Positions 17,400 through 27,180 are shown, counted from the stretch's first letter. The stretch is DNA of 64,000 bases from Flavobacterium sp. NG2 (GCF_034119845.1 NZ_CP139420.1:1838001-1902000), one strand, 5' to 3'. Notes: generated by a model from the sequence alone, not told the origin. Numbers and translations: made by a program.

Positions 17400-19343
17400 A
17401 TGAACAAGAAAATCGTTCGTATTAGTATGTTGTGCCTACTAATAGGTGCATCTACTTTTGCACAAAAAAAAGGAGCTATCGCGGTTCCAAATGAATTAAA
17501 CGAAGTTGTTATCTCCGATTCAAAATTTGCTTTACCAAAAGAAAAATCAGGAAAAGTAATTGTGAAAATCACTGCTGAAGATTTGGCAAAAAGAGAAGGA
17601 CAGTCTCTTGCCACTGTATTAAGTTCTGTAGCAGGTGTTGAAATTAATGGAAATCAGAGTAATGCTGGTAGAAATTTAGGGGTGTACATACGTGGTAGCC
17701 GTACACGTCAAACCTTGATTTTAATTGATGGTGTTCCCGTTTCGGATGCTTCAGGAATTAATTTAGAATATGATTTGCGTTTGCTTCCTGTGGAACAAGT
17801 AGAAAGTGTCGAAATCATGAAAGGAGCCTCAAGTACTTTATATGGCTCTGGTGCAGCTGCAGGTGTTATTAATATTACCCTAAAAAAAGGAACTAAAAAA
17901 GATATTTCTGGTACGGTATATCTGAATACAGGTACGCAAGTAACTGCTGATAAGACCAACTATAGTCCGAAAGAATTCAATCAAGGATTCAATTTTGGTG
18001 CTAAAAATGAAAAAATCAATTATTTTGCCTCTTTAAATAGTAGTGCTGTTCAAGGAATTTCAGAAGTTAAAGGTGTTGATTTTGAAGACGATCTTTTTCA
18101 AAGAGTAAATTCGGTTGTGAAATTAGGTTTTACTCCAACTAAAAAACTAAGCTTAGATTTTTCAGCTAACTATGACCGAATCAAAAATGAGTTTGATGAT
18201 GTCTATGATAATTTTAACAACCCAGATTCGCCTGTAAATGTCTCAACTTCTGAGCAATTTCGTTTAGGATTTTCACCAAAATACAAATACAATAAAGGAG
18301 AGTTAGTATTGAATTCTAGTTTTAATATGATTGAAAGAGGATATAACGTGTTCAATAGCAGGACAAAAAAAGTTGATCCAAGTGAATATAAATCACGAAA
18401 TGTAAACGTTGATGCCTTCAATAAATACCAGTTTTGCAAGCAATTTTTTGCAGTTCTAGGGAGTCAGTTTCAATTTCAAGAAATGAATTCTCAGACTGTT
18501 TACGGTAGTATTGCTGGTGAAATGGCTAAATTTAACACTGTCGATCCGTATTTTACAGCAGTTTATAATTCGGATTTTGGTTTAAATGTAAATTTAGGAG
18601 GTAGATACAATATACATAGTGTTTATGGAGAGCATTTAGTGTATAATATCAATCCATCGTTTTCATTTTCTGATTTACCTTTAAAATTATTGGCTTCTTA
18701 TAGTACAGCCTATATTACTCCTAGTTTGTATCAATTGTATTCTCCTTATGGAAACCTTGATTTGACTCCTGAGGAAAATAGTACTGTTGAAGCAGGATTT
18801 GAGGTGTCATTATTAGACAAGAAGCTAACATTGAATACCGTTGCTTACTACAGGCAAGAAGATAATGCGATAGGTTTTTATACAAATCCTACAACCTATA
18901 AATCAAATTACGTCAACACGGTTGGGAAATATAATGCGAGAGGGGTAGAGGCTATGGTTTCTTATGCTTTTTCAAAGGATTTAGGAGTAAATGTAAACTA
19001 TACTTTTACACAAGTGGAAGAAGCATTAAGCAAATTGATCCCAAAACACAAAGCAAATGCTTCTGTTGATTACCAATTGAATGAACGAACATCTTTCAAT
19101 GTGAATTATCAATATGTAGATAAAAGGAATACTTCTTATTTTAACGGAGCTACTTTTAAATCTACACCAGTACTTTTAGATGCATACCAATTAGTAAATG
19201 CAACGGCTAGATACAACCTAATCAAAAATAGGATGAATGTATTTGGTTCGGTAACGAATATTTTTAATGAAGATTTTCTTGAAAACGTAGGTTATAGCAC
19301 ACGTGGACGAAACTTTAAAATTGGTTTTACTCTATTGTTCTAG
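17400..19343 (+). CDS. btuB: BtuB-like TonB-dependent cobalamin receptor
   Basis: This 647-residue outer membrane receptor has a signal peptide ending near STFAQKK, the TonB-box-like ELNEVVISDSKF, a plug (about 60-170) with GVYIRGSRTRQTLILIDGVPV and VESVEIMKGASSTLYGSGAAAGVINI, and a barrel ending FKIGFTLLF with terminal aromatic residue. The upstream cobalamin riboswitch identifies the ligand better than sequence alone. The periplasmic and inner membrane B12 transport genes are not adjacent. The start ATG follows TTTTATTAAA. Confidence 0.88.
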   Translation: MNKKIVRISMLCLLIGASTFAQKKGAIAVPNELNEVVISDSKFALPKEKSGKVIVKITAEDLAKREGQSLATVLSSVAGVEINGNQSNAGRNLGVYIRGSRTRQTLILIDGVPVSDASGINLEYDLRLLPVEQVESVEIMKGASSTLYGSGAAAGVINITLKKGTKKDISGTVYLNTGTQVTADKTNYSPKEFNQGFNFGAKNEKINYFASLNSSAVQGISEVKGVDFEDDLFQRVNSVVKLGFTPTKKLSLDFSANYDRIKNEFDDVYDNFNNPDSPVNVSTSEQFRLGFSPKYKYNKGELVLNSSFNMIERGYNVFNSRTKKVDPSEYKSRNVNVDAFNKYQFCKQFFAVLGSQFQFQEMNSQTVYGSIAGEMAKFNTVDPYFTAVYNSDFGLNVNLGGRYNIHSVYGEHLVYNINPSFSFSDLPLKLLASYSTAYITPSLYQLYSPYGNLDLTPEENSTVEAGFEVSLLDKKLTLNTVAYYRQEDNAIGFYTNPTTYKSNYVNTVGKYNARGVEAMVSYAFSKDLGVNVNYTFTQVEEALSKLIPKHKANASVDYQLNERTSFNVNYQYVDKRNTSYFNGATFKSTPVLLDAYQLVNATARYNLIKNRMNVFGSVTNIFNEDFLENVGYSTRGRNFKIGFTLLF

Positions 19344-19366
19344 TTCGAAAGAAACAGGATTAAATA

Positions 19367-19405
19367 AAAATCCCCTGATAGTGGTTAGTGCTATCAGGGG
19401 ATTTT
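19367..19405. terminator. Strong bidirectional terminator after btuB
   Basis: AAAATCCCCTGATAG (19367-19381) pairs perfectly with CTATCAGGGGATTTT (19391-19405) over a nine-base loop. It serves btuB and the convergent 126-residue gene. Confidence 0.85.
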
Positions 19406-19426
19406 CCGTAAATTAACAATTGTAAT

Positions 19427-19807
19427 TTACATCGTCTGTATGTTGTTTTGTTCTAAAATTGCCAAAAGATAAAGGCTTTGATCAGCATCATATTTTTCAA
19501 TTCCACATTTATACCAATCTTCAATAATATTCAATTGATATTCTGTGAAACCTTCAGAATCGATATTCATTCCAAGCATTCCAGCTAATTGAAATTCGTC
19601 TAATACTTTATTTGTGACAATTCTGGAAGGAATCCCATCTGTTATTTTACCATTCAATCTCTCATAGTCAGATCTGCCACAATGAAAACCTACATTAAAT
19701 GCTTGGCATTCTTTCTTACTGGAGTTTAGGTGTAAAAAGGGATTTAAACCATATGAATATCCTTCCATGTAATCTTGTCTGTAGACAGGGTCAAATATAT
19801 CTTCCAT
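19427..19807 (-). CDS. Hypothetical protein, 126 residues
   Basis: I do not recognise this soluble acidic protein. It has no signal peptide or membrane segment. Visible features are an aromatic N-terminus (MEDIFDPVYRQDYMEGYSYGLNPF), a cluster of small and basic residues around FNVGFHCGRSDYERLNG, and LDEFQLAGMLGMNI. It stands alone between the btuB terminator and a long AT-rich gap. The coding call rests on the uninterrupted frame, normal codon use and shared terminator. Confidence 0.65.
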   Translation of the reverse strand: MEDIFDPVYRQDYMEGYSYGLNPFLHLNSSKKECQAFNVGFHCGRSDYERLNGKITDGIPSRIVTNKVLDEFQLAGMLGMNIDSEGFTEYQLNIIEDWYKCGIEKYDADQSLYLLAILEQNNIQTM

Positions 19808-20248
19808 ACTGTTTAGGATTAAGTTTCGGTATTAATTACAATCAAACCTACTATAATAAAGGCTAGGATTAAATTATAATCGTTAAAAGGGAAAAAAAAA
19901 CTTTAATCTTCATGTTTTTATGATAAATAGTGATTTTTTGTTTTGTTTAAGCTGGTGTCTAATGATTAATTATTATTTATTGATAGGATGGTGTTATTGA
20001 TTTTTCAACTGTAATATTGTGTTGAATTTTAAATAAATGGTAGAAGGTTTAGTTTTAATCTAGTTGCTAAAACGGGATTTGATTAAATAAGAAATTATGT
20101 TTGTAGAGAGATATATTCTTAAAAACACATCGTATAGATGAATAAATTATATAAGGTAAATAAGAGTTAGTATTTGATAATTTAGTTTGTGTGTAATAGC
20201 TGTGTTTTTTTTTAATTTACTGACTACCAAATAAAAATACCAACCAAA
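19808..20248. other. AT-rich intergenic region, 441 bases
   Basis: No coding region or RNA gene is seen. A -7-like TATGTTTG occurs at 20096-20103 with a TTTG at 20078-20081, but the 14-base spacing is shorter than usual, so it is only a weak promoter candidate for the downstream secreted protein. Confidence 0.4.
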
Positions 20249-23200
20249 ATGAACCAATCTTTTATAAAAAAAACAATCTTTCAATTGCTGTTAATTTTAA
20301 TGTGGAGTTACACTTGGTCGCAACCACGTCAAATAGTTATTGTAGAACAAACTTTTGTTTATGCAAATTCGGCTACAGTTGCTGATTTGGATTCAAGAGT
20401 GACTGGTCTTCTTCCTGGTGATGGTGCAGTATGGATGAATGCTGCAACTGGAGGGACTGCTTTTTTGCCAACAGATGCTCTTATTAGTGGGCAGAAATAC
20501 TATTTGAAAAATACAGAAGACAATACTAAATATGCGATTGGTACTCGATTAAGAATTATTGCTTTTCAAATTTCGCCAAGTTTAGTGCCAAGTAAATCCA
20601 ATGTATTGTGTGAAGGAGAAATAGTTCAGATTAAAGCTGAAGGTTTATTAACTACCGAAGAGTTTACCGCCAAAAATACCAATGGTTTAGGTTTGAATTT
20701 AGTTAAGGTAGCTCAGTTTCAGCAGTCAAATTATTTTGTAAAAGTAGGTACTGATGCAAAGCCACTTTCGATGTCTTGGACAGCAGCCGATGATTTAATT
20801 TCGAACATACCTGGTGCCTCTATGTACATTATTAACGGAGGAACTCCTGGTGGTGCACAGCCTCTAGAAGAGACTACTGTTTTGAGCGGATTAGATGCGT
20901 TAGGCTATTTGAATAAGCAAGGACCTCCAAAAGTGCCTTCTGGCTATGCTTTTTGGTTGGGTTTAAAGCAATATGGGAATGCTTATGATTTTGATGATAG
21001 GACAGGGATAAATAATAAGGGTTGGTACTGGGTTAATGGAATGCCGTTAGGATATGAAAATTGGGATAAAAACCCAACAACTTTAGTATTGATTGAACCT
21101 AATGACTATAATGCTAATGGAACCGTTGGAGCGATTCCTCCTCATGATGAAGATAATGCCGAATTTAACTTTCAATCTAGGACGGCTGCTGCTTGGGTAG
21201 ATGCACCTGATTTAAGTCCGTTGCATGCCTCTGTTCCTTTGTTTGAATTTCAGGGGATTACATCGCTTCAATGGAGTAAATACAATACAACGACAAGTAG
21301 TTGGGAACTTATGCCTGGTGAAACTAATGGGATCTTGAGCACAACAGCAATTGCAGGTACGCTACGGTATAAATTAGATTATAGTATTAATGGGACGTCG
21401 CAGCCTCCTTTGATGTATGATGTCATTGGTACTGCTATAACAATAACAACACAGCCTACTTCGGTTTCTTCTTGTGGCGAAAATGTTTCTTTTTCAATTC
21501 TAAGTGATGGTGATTTGTATCAATGGCAGGTTTCAACAGATGGTGCGACTTGGAAAGATGTTACGAATAATGCTATTTATAGTAACTCAAATTCAACTGA
21601 ATTAAAAATTACTAGCCCAGTAAATACAATGAATAGCTATAGGTATAGAGTACTTATTAAAAAAACAGGTGCTTCCTGTAGTTTATTTTCTAATGAAGTA
21701 AGTTTAACTGTAAATGTGATTGCTACGCCTACAATTACGGCAGGAAGTTCTACTACTTTCTGTACAGGTGATAGTGTCGTGCTGACCTCTTCCTCAGCTA
21801 CAGGGAATCTTTGGTCAACTGGAGAAACTACACAATCAATAACAGTGACTTCATCAGGAACTTATACAGTGAAAGTGATGAATGGTAGTTGTGCATCAGC
21901 TACTTCAGCGGGAACTGTGGTTACAGTAAATGCGATTCCTGCCACGCCAACGATTTCAGCAACAGGTGTAACAACTTTCTGTTCTGGTGGAAGTGTGGTT
22001 TTAACTTCATCATCGTCTGTTGGAAACCTTTGGTCAACTGGTGAGACAACTCAGTCAATAACAGTTGCTTCGTCAGGAACTTATACTGTAAAAGTAATTA
22101 ATAATGGTTGTACATCAGCAACTTCAGCGGGTACTAATGTTACAGTGAATCCTACACCGGCTACCCCAATTATTACAACAGTTAGCCCGACTACTTTTTG
22201 TACTGGTGGTAGCGTAGTTTTAACTTCGTCTTCGTCTGTTGGAAACTTATGGTCGACAGGAGAGACTACACAATCAATAACAGTGACTTCATCAGGTACT
22301 TATACAGTGAAAGTAATGAATGGTAGTTGTGCATCGGCTACTTCAGCGGGAACTGTGGTTACAGTAAATGCGATTCCTGCCACGCCAACGATTTTAGCAA
22401 CTGGTGCAACAACTTTCTGTTCTGGTGGAAGTGTCGTTTTAACTTCATCTTCGTCTGTTGGAAACCTTTGGTCAACTGGTGAGACAACTCAGTCAATAAC
22501 AGTTGCTTCGTCAGGAACTTATACTGTAAAAGTAATTAGTAATGGTTGTACATCAGCAACTTCAGCGGGTACTAATGTTACAGTGAATCCTACACCAGCT
22601 ACCCCAATTATTACAACAGTTAGCCCGACTACTTTTTGTACTGGTGGTAGCGTAGTTTTAACTTCGTCTTCGTCTGTTGGAAACTTATGGTCGACAGGAG
22701 AGACTACACAATCAATAACAGTGACTTCATCAGGAACTTATACAGTGAAAGTAATGAACGGTAGTTGTACATCACCTACTTCAGCGGGAACTGTGGTTAC
22801 AGTGAATGCGATTCCTGCCACGCCAACGATTTCAACAACTGGTGCAACAACTTTCTGTTCTGGCGGAAGTGTCGTTTTAACTTCATCTTCCTCTGTTGGA
22901 AACCTTTGGTCAACTGGTGAGACAACTCAGTCAATTAGCGTTTCAACTACTGGAAACTATACTGTGATGGTGACTACTAACGGCTGTTCTTCATCAGTGT
23001 CTTCAACAACGAATGTTATTGTAAATCCTCTACCAAGTATTAATACAAATGAGAATGGAGATGAAGATGTTTTAATTTGTTCTGGTATCTCTACCTTTTC
23101 GATCTTATTAGAAGCTGGAATAAACGACGGTACACCTACTAGTGATTACACTTATCTTTGGTCTAAAAATGGAATATTAATCACACCGTCTGAAACTAAT

Positions 23201-23785
23201 CCCACATTAACGGTTAATTCTGATGGAGTCTATACCGTCAAAGTAAGTTCGAAATTAACCAATTGTAGTAGTGTTAGAACAATTAAAGTAATTCCTTCCG
23301 AAGCACCTAAAATTAAGGCTATTGATATTGTTGAATTAACCGATAATAATTCGATAACAATTCATCTCGATTCAGGTCAGGGTAAGTACTTGTATAGTAT
23401 TGAAGGGGTTAATGGTGGTTATCAAGAGTCTAATTTTTTTAATGATATTGCACCTGGAGTTTACGAGGTTTTTGTAAAAGATACCAGTAATTGTGGTAGT
23501 GACAATAGAACGGTTTATGTTCTTGGTGCTCCCAAGTATTTTACGCCAAATGGTGATGGTTATAATGATTATTGGAATATAAAAGGAATTAACGGGACAG
23601 CTAATGCAAATTCAATGATTTCCATTTTTGACCGTTATGGTAAACTTTTAAAACAGCTAAGACCTTTGGAGCAAGGTTGGAATGGGACTTTTAAAGGTGT
23701 TTTATTGCCTGCAACGGATTATTGGTTTACAGTAAAACTAGAAGATGGAAGAGAGGCAACTGGTCATTTTTCGTTAAAAAGGTAA
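20249..23785 (+). CDS. Large secreted Ig-like repeat protein with type IX secretion (gliding-type) C-terminus
   Basis: This 1178-residue protein is a probable surface adhesin. A signal peptide ends near WSYTWSQP. Residues about 170-350 resemble a C-type-lectin-like domain (FWLGLKQYG, NKGWYWVNGMPLGYENWD, AAWVD). Residues about 390-490 form an Ig-like domain with paired cysteines. Six 73-residue Ig-like repeats follow (493-930), each with FC-GG-VVLTSSS, NLWSTGETTQSI and SGTYTVKV. The last 85 residues (APKYFTPNGDGYNDYWNIKG, SIFDRYGKLL, ATDYWFTVKLEDGR) are the CHU_C/gliding-motility-associated type B T9SS sorting domain. Export through the PorSS/T9SS and attachment to the surface or SprF-type partner is expected. 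It stands alone between a long promoter region and a terminator. Confidence 0.9.
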   Translation: MNQSFIKKTIFQLLLILMWSYTWSQPRQIVIVEQTFVYANSATVADLDSRVTGLLPGDGAVWMNAATGGTAFLPTDALISGQKYYLKNTEDNTKYAIGTRLRIIAFQISPSLVPSKSNVLCEGEIVQIKAEGLLTTEEFTAKNTNGLGLNLVKVAQFQQSNYFVKVGTDAKPLSMSWTAADDLISNIPGASMYIINGGTPGGAQPLEETTVLSGLDALGYLNKQGPPKVPSGYAFWLGLKQYGNAYDFDDRTGINNKGWYWVNGMPLGYENWDKNPTTLVLIEPNDYNANGTVGAIPPHDEDNAEFNFQSRTAAAWVDAPDLSPLHASVPLFEFQGITSLQWSKYNTTTSSWELMPGETNGILSTTAIAGTLRYKLDYSINGTSQPPLMYDVIGTAITITTQPTSVSSCGENVSFSILSDGDLYQWQVSTDGATWKDVTNNAIYSNSNSTELKITSPVNTMNSYRYRVLIKKTGASCSLFSNEVSLTVNVIATPTITAGSSTTFCTGDSVVLTSSSATGNLWSTGETTQSITVTSSGTYTVKVMNGSCASATSAGTVVTVNAIPATPTISATGVTTFCSGGSVVLTSSSSVGNLWSTGETTQSITVASSGTYTVKVINNGCTSATSAGTNVTVNPTPATPIITTVSPTTFCTGGSVVLTSSSSVGNLWSTGETTQSITVTSSGTYTVKVMNGSCASATSAGTVVTVNAIPATPTILATGATTFCSGGSVVLTSSSSVGNLWSTGETTQSITVASSGTYTVKVISNGCTSATSAGTNVTVNPTPATPIITTVSPTTFCTGGSVVLTSSSSVGNLWSTGETTQSITVTSSGTYTVKVMNGSCTSPTSAGTVVTVNAIPATPTISTTGATTFCSGGSVVLTSSSSVGNLWSTGETTQSISVSTTGNYTVMVTTNGCSSSVSSTTNVIVNPLPSINTNENGDEDVLICSGISTFSILLEAGINDGTPTSDYTYLWSKNGILITPSETNPTLTVNSDGVYTVKVSSKLTNCSSVRTIKVIPSEAPKIKAIDIVELTDNNSITIHLDSGQGKYLYSIEGVNGGYQESNFFNDIAPGVYEVFVKDTSNCGSDNRTVYVLGAPKYFTPNGDGYNDYWNIKGINGTANANSMISIFDRYGKLLKQLRPLEQGWNGTFKGVLLPATDYWFTVKLEDGREATGHFSLKR
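21725..23038 (+). repeat. Six 219-bp in-gene repeats with a 438-bp higher-order period
   Basis: Six 73-codon units encode Ig-like domains. Alternate units are more alike: the GCGATTCCTGCCACGCC junction recurs at 21932, 22370 and 22808, exactly 438 bases apart. The pattern shows that a two-domain block was duplicated, probably by unequal recombination. The last unit is diverged. Confidence 0.92.
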
Positions 23786-23794
23786 TTCATAAAA

Positions 23795-23818
23795 AAAAAG
23801 CGCTAACCAGCGCTTTTT
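23795..23818. terminator. Bidirectional terminator
   Basis: AAAAAGCGCT pairs with AGCGCTTTTT around AACC, between the convergent secreted-protein and pseudouridine synthase genes. Confidence 0.85.
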
Positions 23819-23827
23819 CTATTTTAG

Positions 23828-24868
23828 TTATTCTTCATCATCAATCATATGAGATTTTGAATACCCTCTCCATTTGTCAATGCAATCTTGAAAATCTTGA
23901 GGTAAATCAGTGTCAAATCGCATGTGTTCACCTGTTGTAGGATGGATAAATCCTAAGGTTTTAGCATGTAAGGCTTGTCTTGGTAATGCTTTAAAACAAT
24001 TGTCTATAAATTGTTTGTATTTAGTAAAAGTTGTTCCTTTTAGTATCAAATGTCCACCATAACGCTCATCATTAAATAAAGGATGACCAATATGTTTCAT
24101 ATGTGCTCTAATTTGGTGTGTACGTCCTGTTTCTAGTTGGCAAGAAATCAATGTAACATAGCCAAAACGTTCTAGTACCTTGTAATGTGTAATAGCAGGT
24201 TTTCCTATCTCAGGGTCTGCAAAAACAGCCATTTGCATTCGGTCCTTTAAGTGACGCGCTAGGTTTCCTTCAATCGTTCCTTTTTCTTCAGTAACATTTC
24301 CCCAAACCAAAGCGATATATTCTCTTTCAGTAGTTTTGGCTTCAAATTGTTTAGCCAAATGGGTCATTGCTGCCTCTGTCTTAGCAATTACTAATAATCC
24401 AGAAGTGTCTTTGTCAATACGATGTACTAATCCAGGACGTTCGCTACTGTTCATTGGTAAATTTTCAAAATGAAAAGCCAATGCATTGACAAGTGTTCCA
24501 GTGTAATTTCCGTGACCAGGATGTACCACTAAACCGGGTTCTTTGTTGACCAATAATAAGGCATCATCTTCATAAACAATGTTTAATGGGATGTTTTCCG
24601 GTAGAATATGATTTTCAAAAGGAGGATGGGATAACATTACTGTAACCAAATCAAATGGTTTTACCTTATAATTTGATTTTACTGCAATTTCATTTACAAA
24701 AATATTTCCTCCCGAAGCTGCATTTTGAATTTTGTTTCGGGTAGCATTTGGGATTAATCCCATCAAATATTTGTCTATTCTTAATAAGGCTTGTCCTTTA
24801 GGAACTTCAAATCTAAAGTGTTCGAATAATTCGTCTTCTAAGTCAACCGACTCTATATTATTGTTCAT
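23828..24868 (-). CDS. RluA/RluD-family 23S rRNA pseudouridine synthase
   Basis: This 346-residue enzyme isomerises uridine to pseudouridine in rRNA. An N-terminal S4 domain (RIDKYLMGLIPNATRNKIQ...GNIFVNEIAVKSNYKVKPFD) precedes the catalytic domain with the signature HRIDKDTSGLLVIAKT, whose Asp is the catalytic nucleophile, and LETGRTHQIRAHMKHIGHPLFNDERYG. An upstream ATG exists at 24880, but 24868 gives a typical N-terminus and an 11-base overlap with the PASTA gene stop, implying translational coupling. RluD-like specificity (helix 69) is likely but not provable here. Confidence 0.92.
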   Translation of the reverse strand: MNNNIESVDLEDELFEHFRFEVPKGQALLRIDKYLMGLIPNATRNKIQNAASGGNIFVNEIAVKSNYKVKPFDLVTVMLSHPPFENHILPENIPLNIVYEDDALLLVNKEPGLVVHPGHGNYTGTLVNALAFHFENLPMNSSERPGLVHRIDKDTSGLLVIAKTEAAMTHLAKQFEAKTTEREYIALVWGNVTEEKGTIEGNLARHLKDRMQMAVFADPEIGKPAITHYKVLERFGYVTLISCQLETGRTHQIRAHMKHIGHPLFNDERYGGHLILKGTTFTKYKQFIDNCFKALPRQALHAKTLGFIHPTTGEHMRFDTDLPQDFQDCIDKWRGYSKSHMIDDEE

Positions 24869-25475
24869 TAGGCATTTCATCTATTGGACTAGCTAGGCTG
24901 TCCGTTGGTATACTCTCTTCATAACTCGCTTTTCCATCTCCTAAAACCAAATCAATTTTAGAACCTTTTAAGACTTTATCACCAGCTTTTATATTACGAC
25001 CTTTAAAGCGCATTTCAAGCACCATATCTTTTCCTAAATTAGGGATATAGGTTATAGTACCTTCTTCTAGTCCTAAAGCTCTCAAAGTAGGAATCGCTTC
25101 ACGATAGGTCTTTTCAATTAAATCAGGGATTTTGACAGATGAAAAACCAGAAGAGTTAATTTTAATATATACTTTACGTCCTACTTTTACCTTAGCGCCA
25201 GGCAAAGGGTCTTGCTGTACCACACTATATTTAGGGTAATCACTTCTGTAATCTACGCTGTCTAACAATACGTACGCCAGATCTAATTCGTCTAATTTTT
25301 CTTCAACTTGTTCCTCAGTCAATTTGCTTAAATCGGGAACGGTAATTTCATTTCCGTGGTCAGTGGTAAAAGTCAACCAATGCATTAACAAATATCCTAA
25401 AACGCCGATTATAAGTGCGGCTAGAAAAACTTGTGTAAAAAACACTCGACTAGTAAGGTATTTACGTAAACTCAT
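24858..25475 (-). CDS. PASTA-domain membrane protein
   Basis: This 205-residue protein has a single N-terminal transmembrane helix (VFFTQVFLAALIIGVLGYLLMHWL) followed by two or three PASTA domains with the pattern VPDLSKLTEEQVEEKLDELDL, QDPLPGAKVKVGRKVYIKI and IPDLIEKTYREAIPTLRALGL. PASTA modules bind peptidoglycan or beta-lactam-like ligands in kinases and PBPs, but no kinase or transpeptidase domain is present. It is divergent from the D-Ala-D-Ala ligase gene 119 bases away and overlaps the rluD-like gene, a common flavobacterial arrangement. Confidence 0.88.
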   Translation of the reverse strand: MSLRKYLTSRVFFTQVFLAALIIGVLGYLLMHWLTFTTDHGNEITVPDLSKLTEEQVEEKLDELDLAYVLLDSVDYRSDYPKYSVVQQDPLPGAKVKVGRKVYIKINSSGFSSVKIPDLIEKTYREAIPTLRALGLEEGTITYIPNLGKDMVLEMRFKGRNIKAGDKVLKGSKIDLVLGDGKASYEESIPTDSLASPIDEMPNEQ

Positions 25476-25547
25476 AATTTATTTTTATAATACGACAAAG
25501 ATAAACCTATTTCGTTCCAAAAAAAATGATAATTTTGTTTTGAATAG

Positions 25548-25585
25548 GATTAATCGGTAATTCGATTAATCGGTTAACCGATTAA
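25548..25585 (+). promoter_or_regulatory. Iterated palindromic operator/hairpin in the ddl leader
   Basis: GATTAATCGGT occurs directly repeated at 25548-25558 and 25564-25574, and the second copy forms a perfect 20-bp palindrome (TTAATCGGTTAACCGATTAA, 25566-25585). It ends nine bases before the ddl ATG, inside the divergent ddl/PASTA intergenic region. It may be a repressor site or an RNA hairpin that masks translation. Confidence 0.55.
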
Positions 25586-25594
25586 ACAAATAAA

Positions 25595-26566
25595 ATGAAA
25601 AATATTGCCATCATCATGGGTGGGTATTCTAGTGAATACAAGATCTCATTAATCAGCGGAAACGTTGTTTTTCAAAATTTAGATAAAAACAAGTACAATG
25701 CTTTTCGCATTCATATTTTTAAAGAAAAATGGGTTTATGTTGATGCAAACGATACTGAATTCCCTATTGATAAGAATGATTTTTCGGTAGTAATTGATGC
25801 AAACCGTATTCATTTTGATTGTGTGTTTAATGCCATTCACGGTACACCAGGAGAAGATGGATTGATGCAGGCTTATTTTGAATTGCTTGGGATTCCACAA
25901 ACTGCTTGTGATTATTACCAAGCGGCTTTAACATTTAATAAAAGAGATTTACTGTCGGTTTTAAAACCATACGGAATCAAAACGGCTATTTCATATTATT
26001 TAAATCAAGGAGATGTAGTTAATATTGAAGAAATCATTGAAAAAGTAGGTTTGCCTTGTTTTGTAAAACCAAATAAAGCAGGTTCTAGTTTTGGAATTTC
26101 AAAAGTAAAATCGGCCGCAGAGTTGCCAACGGCAATCGAAATTGCATACAAAGAAGATAACGAAATTATTATCGAAAGTTTTCTTGACGGTACCGAGGTT
26201 TCTGTTGGTGTTATTAATTATAAAGGAGAAACAACAGTATTGCCAATTACTGAAATTGTATCTGAAAATGATTTCTTTGACTACGAAGCTAAATATCTTG
26301 GACAATCACAAGAAATTACTCCCGCACGAATTTCCGATGAAATGACTCAAAAAGTAGGAGCGATTGCTAAACGCGCCTACGAAGTGTTAAAAATGAAAGG
26401 GTTCTCACGTTCTGAATTTATTATTGTAAACGACGAACCACATATGCTTGAAATGAATACGATTCCGGGATTGACTACTGAAAGTTTGTTGCCACAGCAA
26501 GCAGCTGCCGCTGGAATTACGCTTGAAGATTTGTTTTCAAATGCAATTGAGTTAGCTTTGAAATAA
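25595..26566 (+). CDS. ddl: D-alanine--D-alanine ligase
   Basis: This 323-residue cytoplasmic ATP-grasp enzyme joins two D-alanines for peptidoglycan precursor synthesis. Hallmarks are the N-terminal IMGGYSSEYKISLISG, HGTPGEDG (residues about 84-91), PCFVKPNKAGSSFGISKV, the FFDYEAKY loop, GFSRSEFI, and the C-terminal metal/phosphate loop EMNTIPGLTTES. Length and motifs are complete. It is followed 18 bases later by a TMEM175-like channel gene and preceded by the palindrome described separately. Confidence 0.96.
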   Translation: MKNIAIIMGGYSSEYKISLISGNVVFQNLDKNKYNAFRIHIFKEKWVYVDANDTEFPIDKNDFSVVIDANRIHFDCVFNAIHGTPGEDGLMQAYFELLGIPQTACDYYQAALTFNKRDLLSVLKPYGIKTAISYYLNQGDVVNIEEIIEKVGLPCFVKPNKAGSSFGISKVKSAAELPTAIEIAYKEDNEIIIESFLDGTEVSVGVINYKGETTVLPITEIVSENDFFDYEAKYLGQSQEITPARISDEMTQKVGAIAKRAYEVLKMKGFSRSEFIIVNDEPHMLEMNTIPGLTTESLLPQQAAAAGITLEDLFSNAIELALK

Positions 26567-26584
26567 ACAATTAGAAAAACGAAC

Positions 26585-27163
26585 ATGAATAAAAATAGAG
26601 TTGAAGCTTTTAGTGATGGAGTATTAGCTATAATTATTACTATAATGATTATTGAAATTAAAGCGCCTCACGAAAGTAGTTTTGACGCTTTGATTCCATT
26701 GATTCCTGTTTTTTTGAGTTATGTGTTGAGTTTTACATATATCGGAATCTATTGGAACAACCATCACCACTTATTTCAGGCTTCAAAATCGGTCAATGGT
26801 AAGGTATTGTGGTTGAATATGCATTTGTTGTTTTGGCTGTCATTAATTCCATTTACAACGAGTTGGATTGGTGAGCAACATTTTTCAGCTGTTCCCATGA
26901 GTGTTTATGGTTTTGTTCTGGTAATGTGTGCCATTGCTTATTTTGCTTTGCAAAATAAATTAATTCAATTACATGGTACGGACTCGGTTTTAAAAAGTGC
27001 CATTAAAGATGATAAAAAAGGGAAAATTTCTTTAATCTGTTATGCTGTAGCTATTCCACTTGCTTTTGTTGCTCCTTGGATTTCAGGAATGTTGTATATT
27101 GCTGTTGCTTTGTTGTGGATTGTACCAGATAAAAGAATTGAAGATTTAATCAACGAGAAATAA
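26585..27163 (+). CDS. TMEM175/DUF1211-family potassium channel-like membrane protein
   Basis: This 192-residue protein of the bacterial TMEM175 group has the signature FSDGVLAIIITIMI in its first helix (residues 9-22) and about five to six transmembrane helices, including the conserved YIGIYWNNHHHLF. Known members form potassium-selective leak channels. It is probably in an operon with ddl and ends at a strong terminator. Confidence 0.88.
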   Translation: MNKNRVEAFSDGVLAIIITIMIIEIKAPHESSFDALIPLIPVFLSYVLSFTYIGIYWNNHHHLFQASKSVNGKVLWLNMHLLFWLSLIPFTTSWIGEQHFSAVPMSVYGFVLVMCAIAYFALQNKLIQLHGTDSVLKSAIKDDKKGKISLICYAVAIPLAFVAPWISGMLYIAVALLWIVPDKRIEDLINEK

Positions 27164-27180
27164 TAATCAAATTAACGAAA

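Noticed and set aside
21725..23038. Regularly spaced repeats that might suggest a CRISPR array
   Set aside because: The repeats are coding, 219 bases long and in frame, with no short repeat-spacer pattern. No CRISPR array or cas gene was seen in the window.
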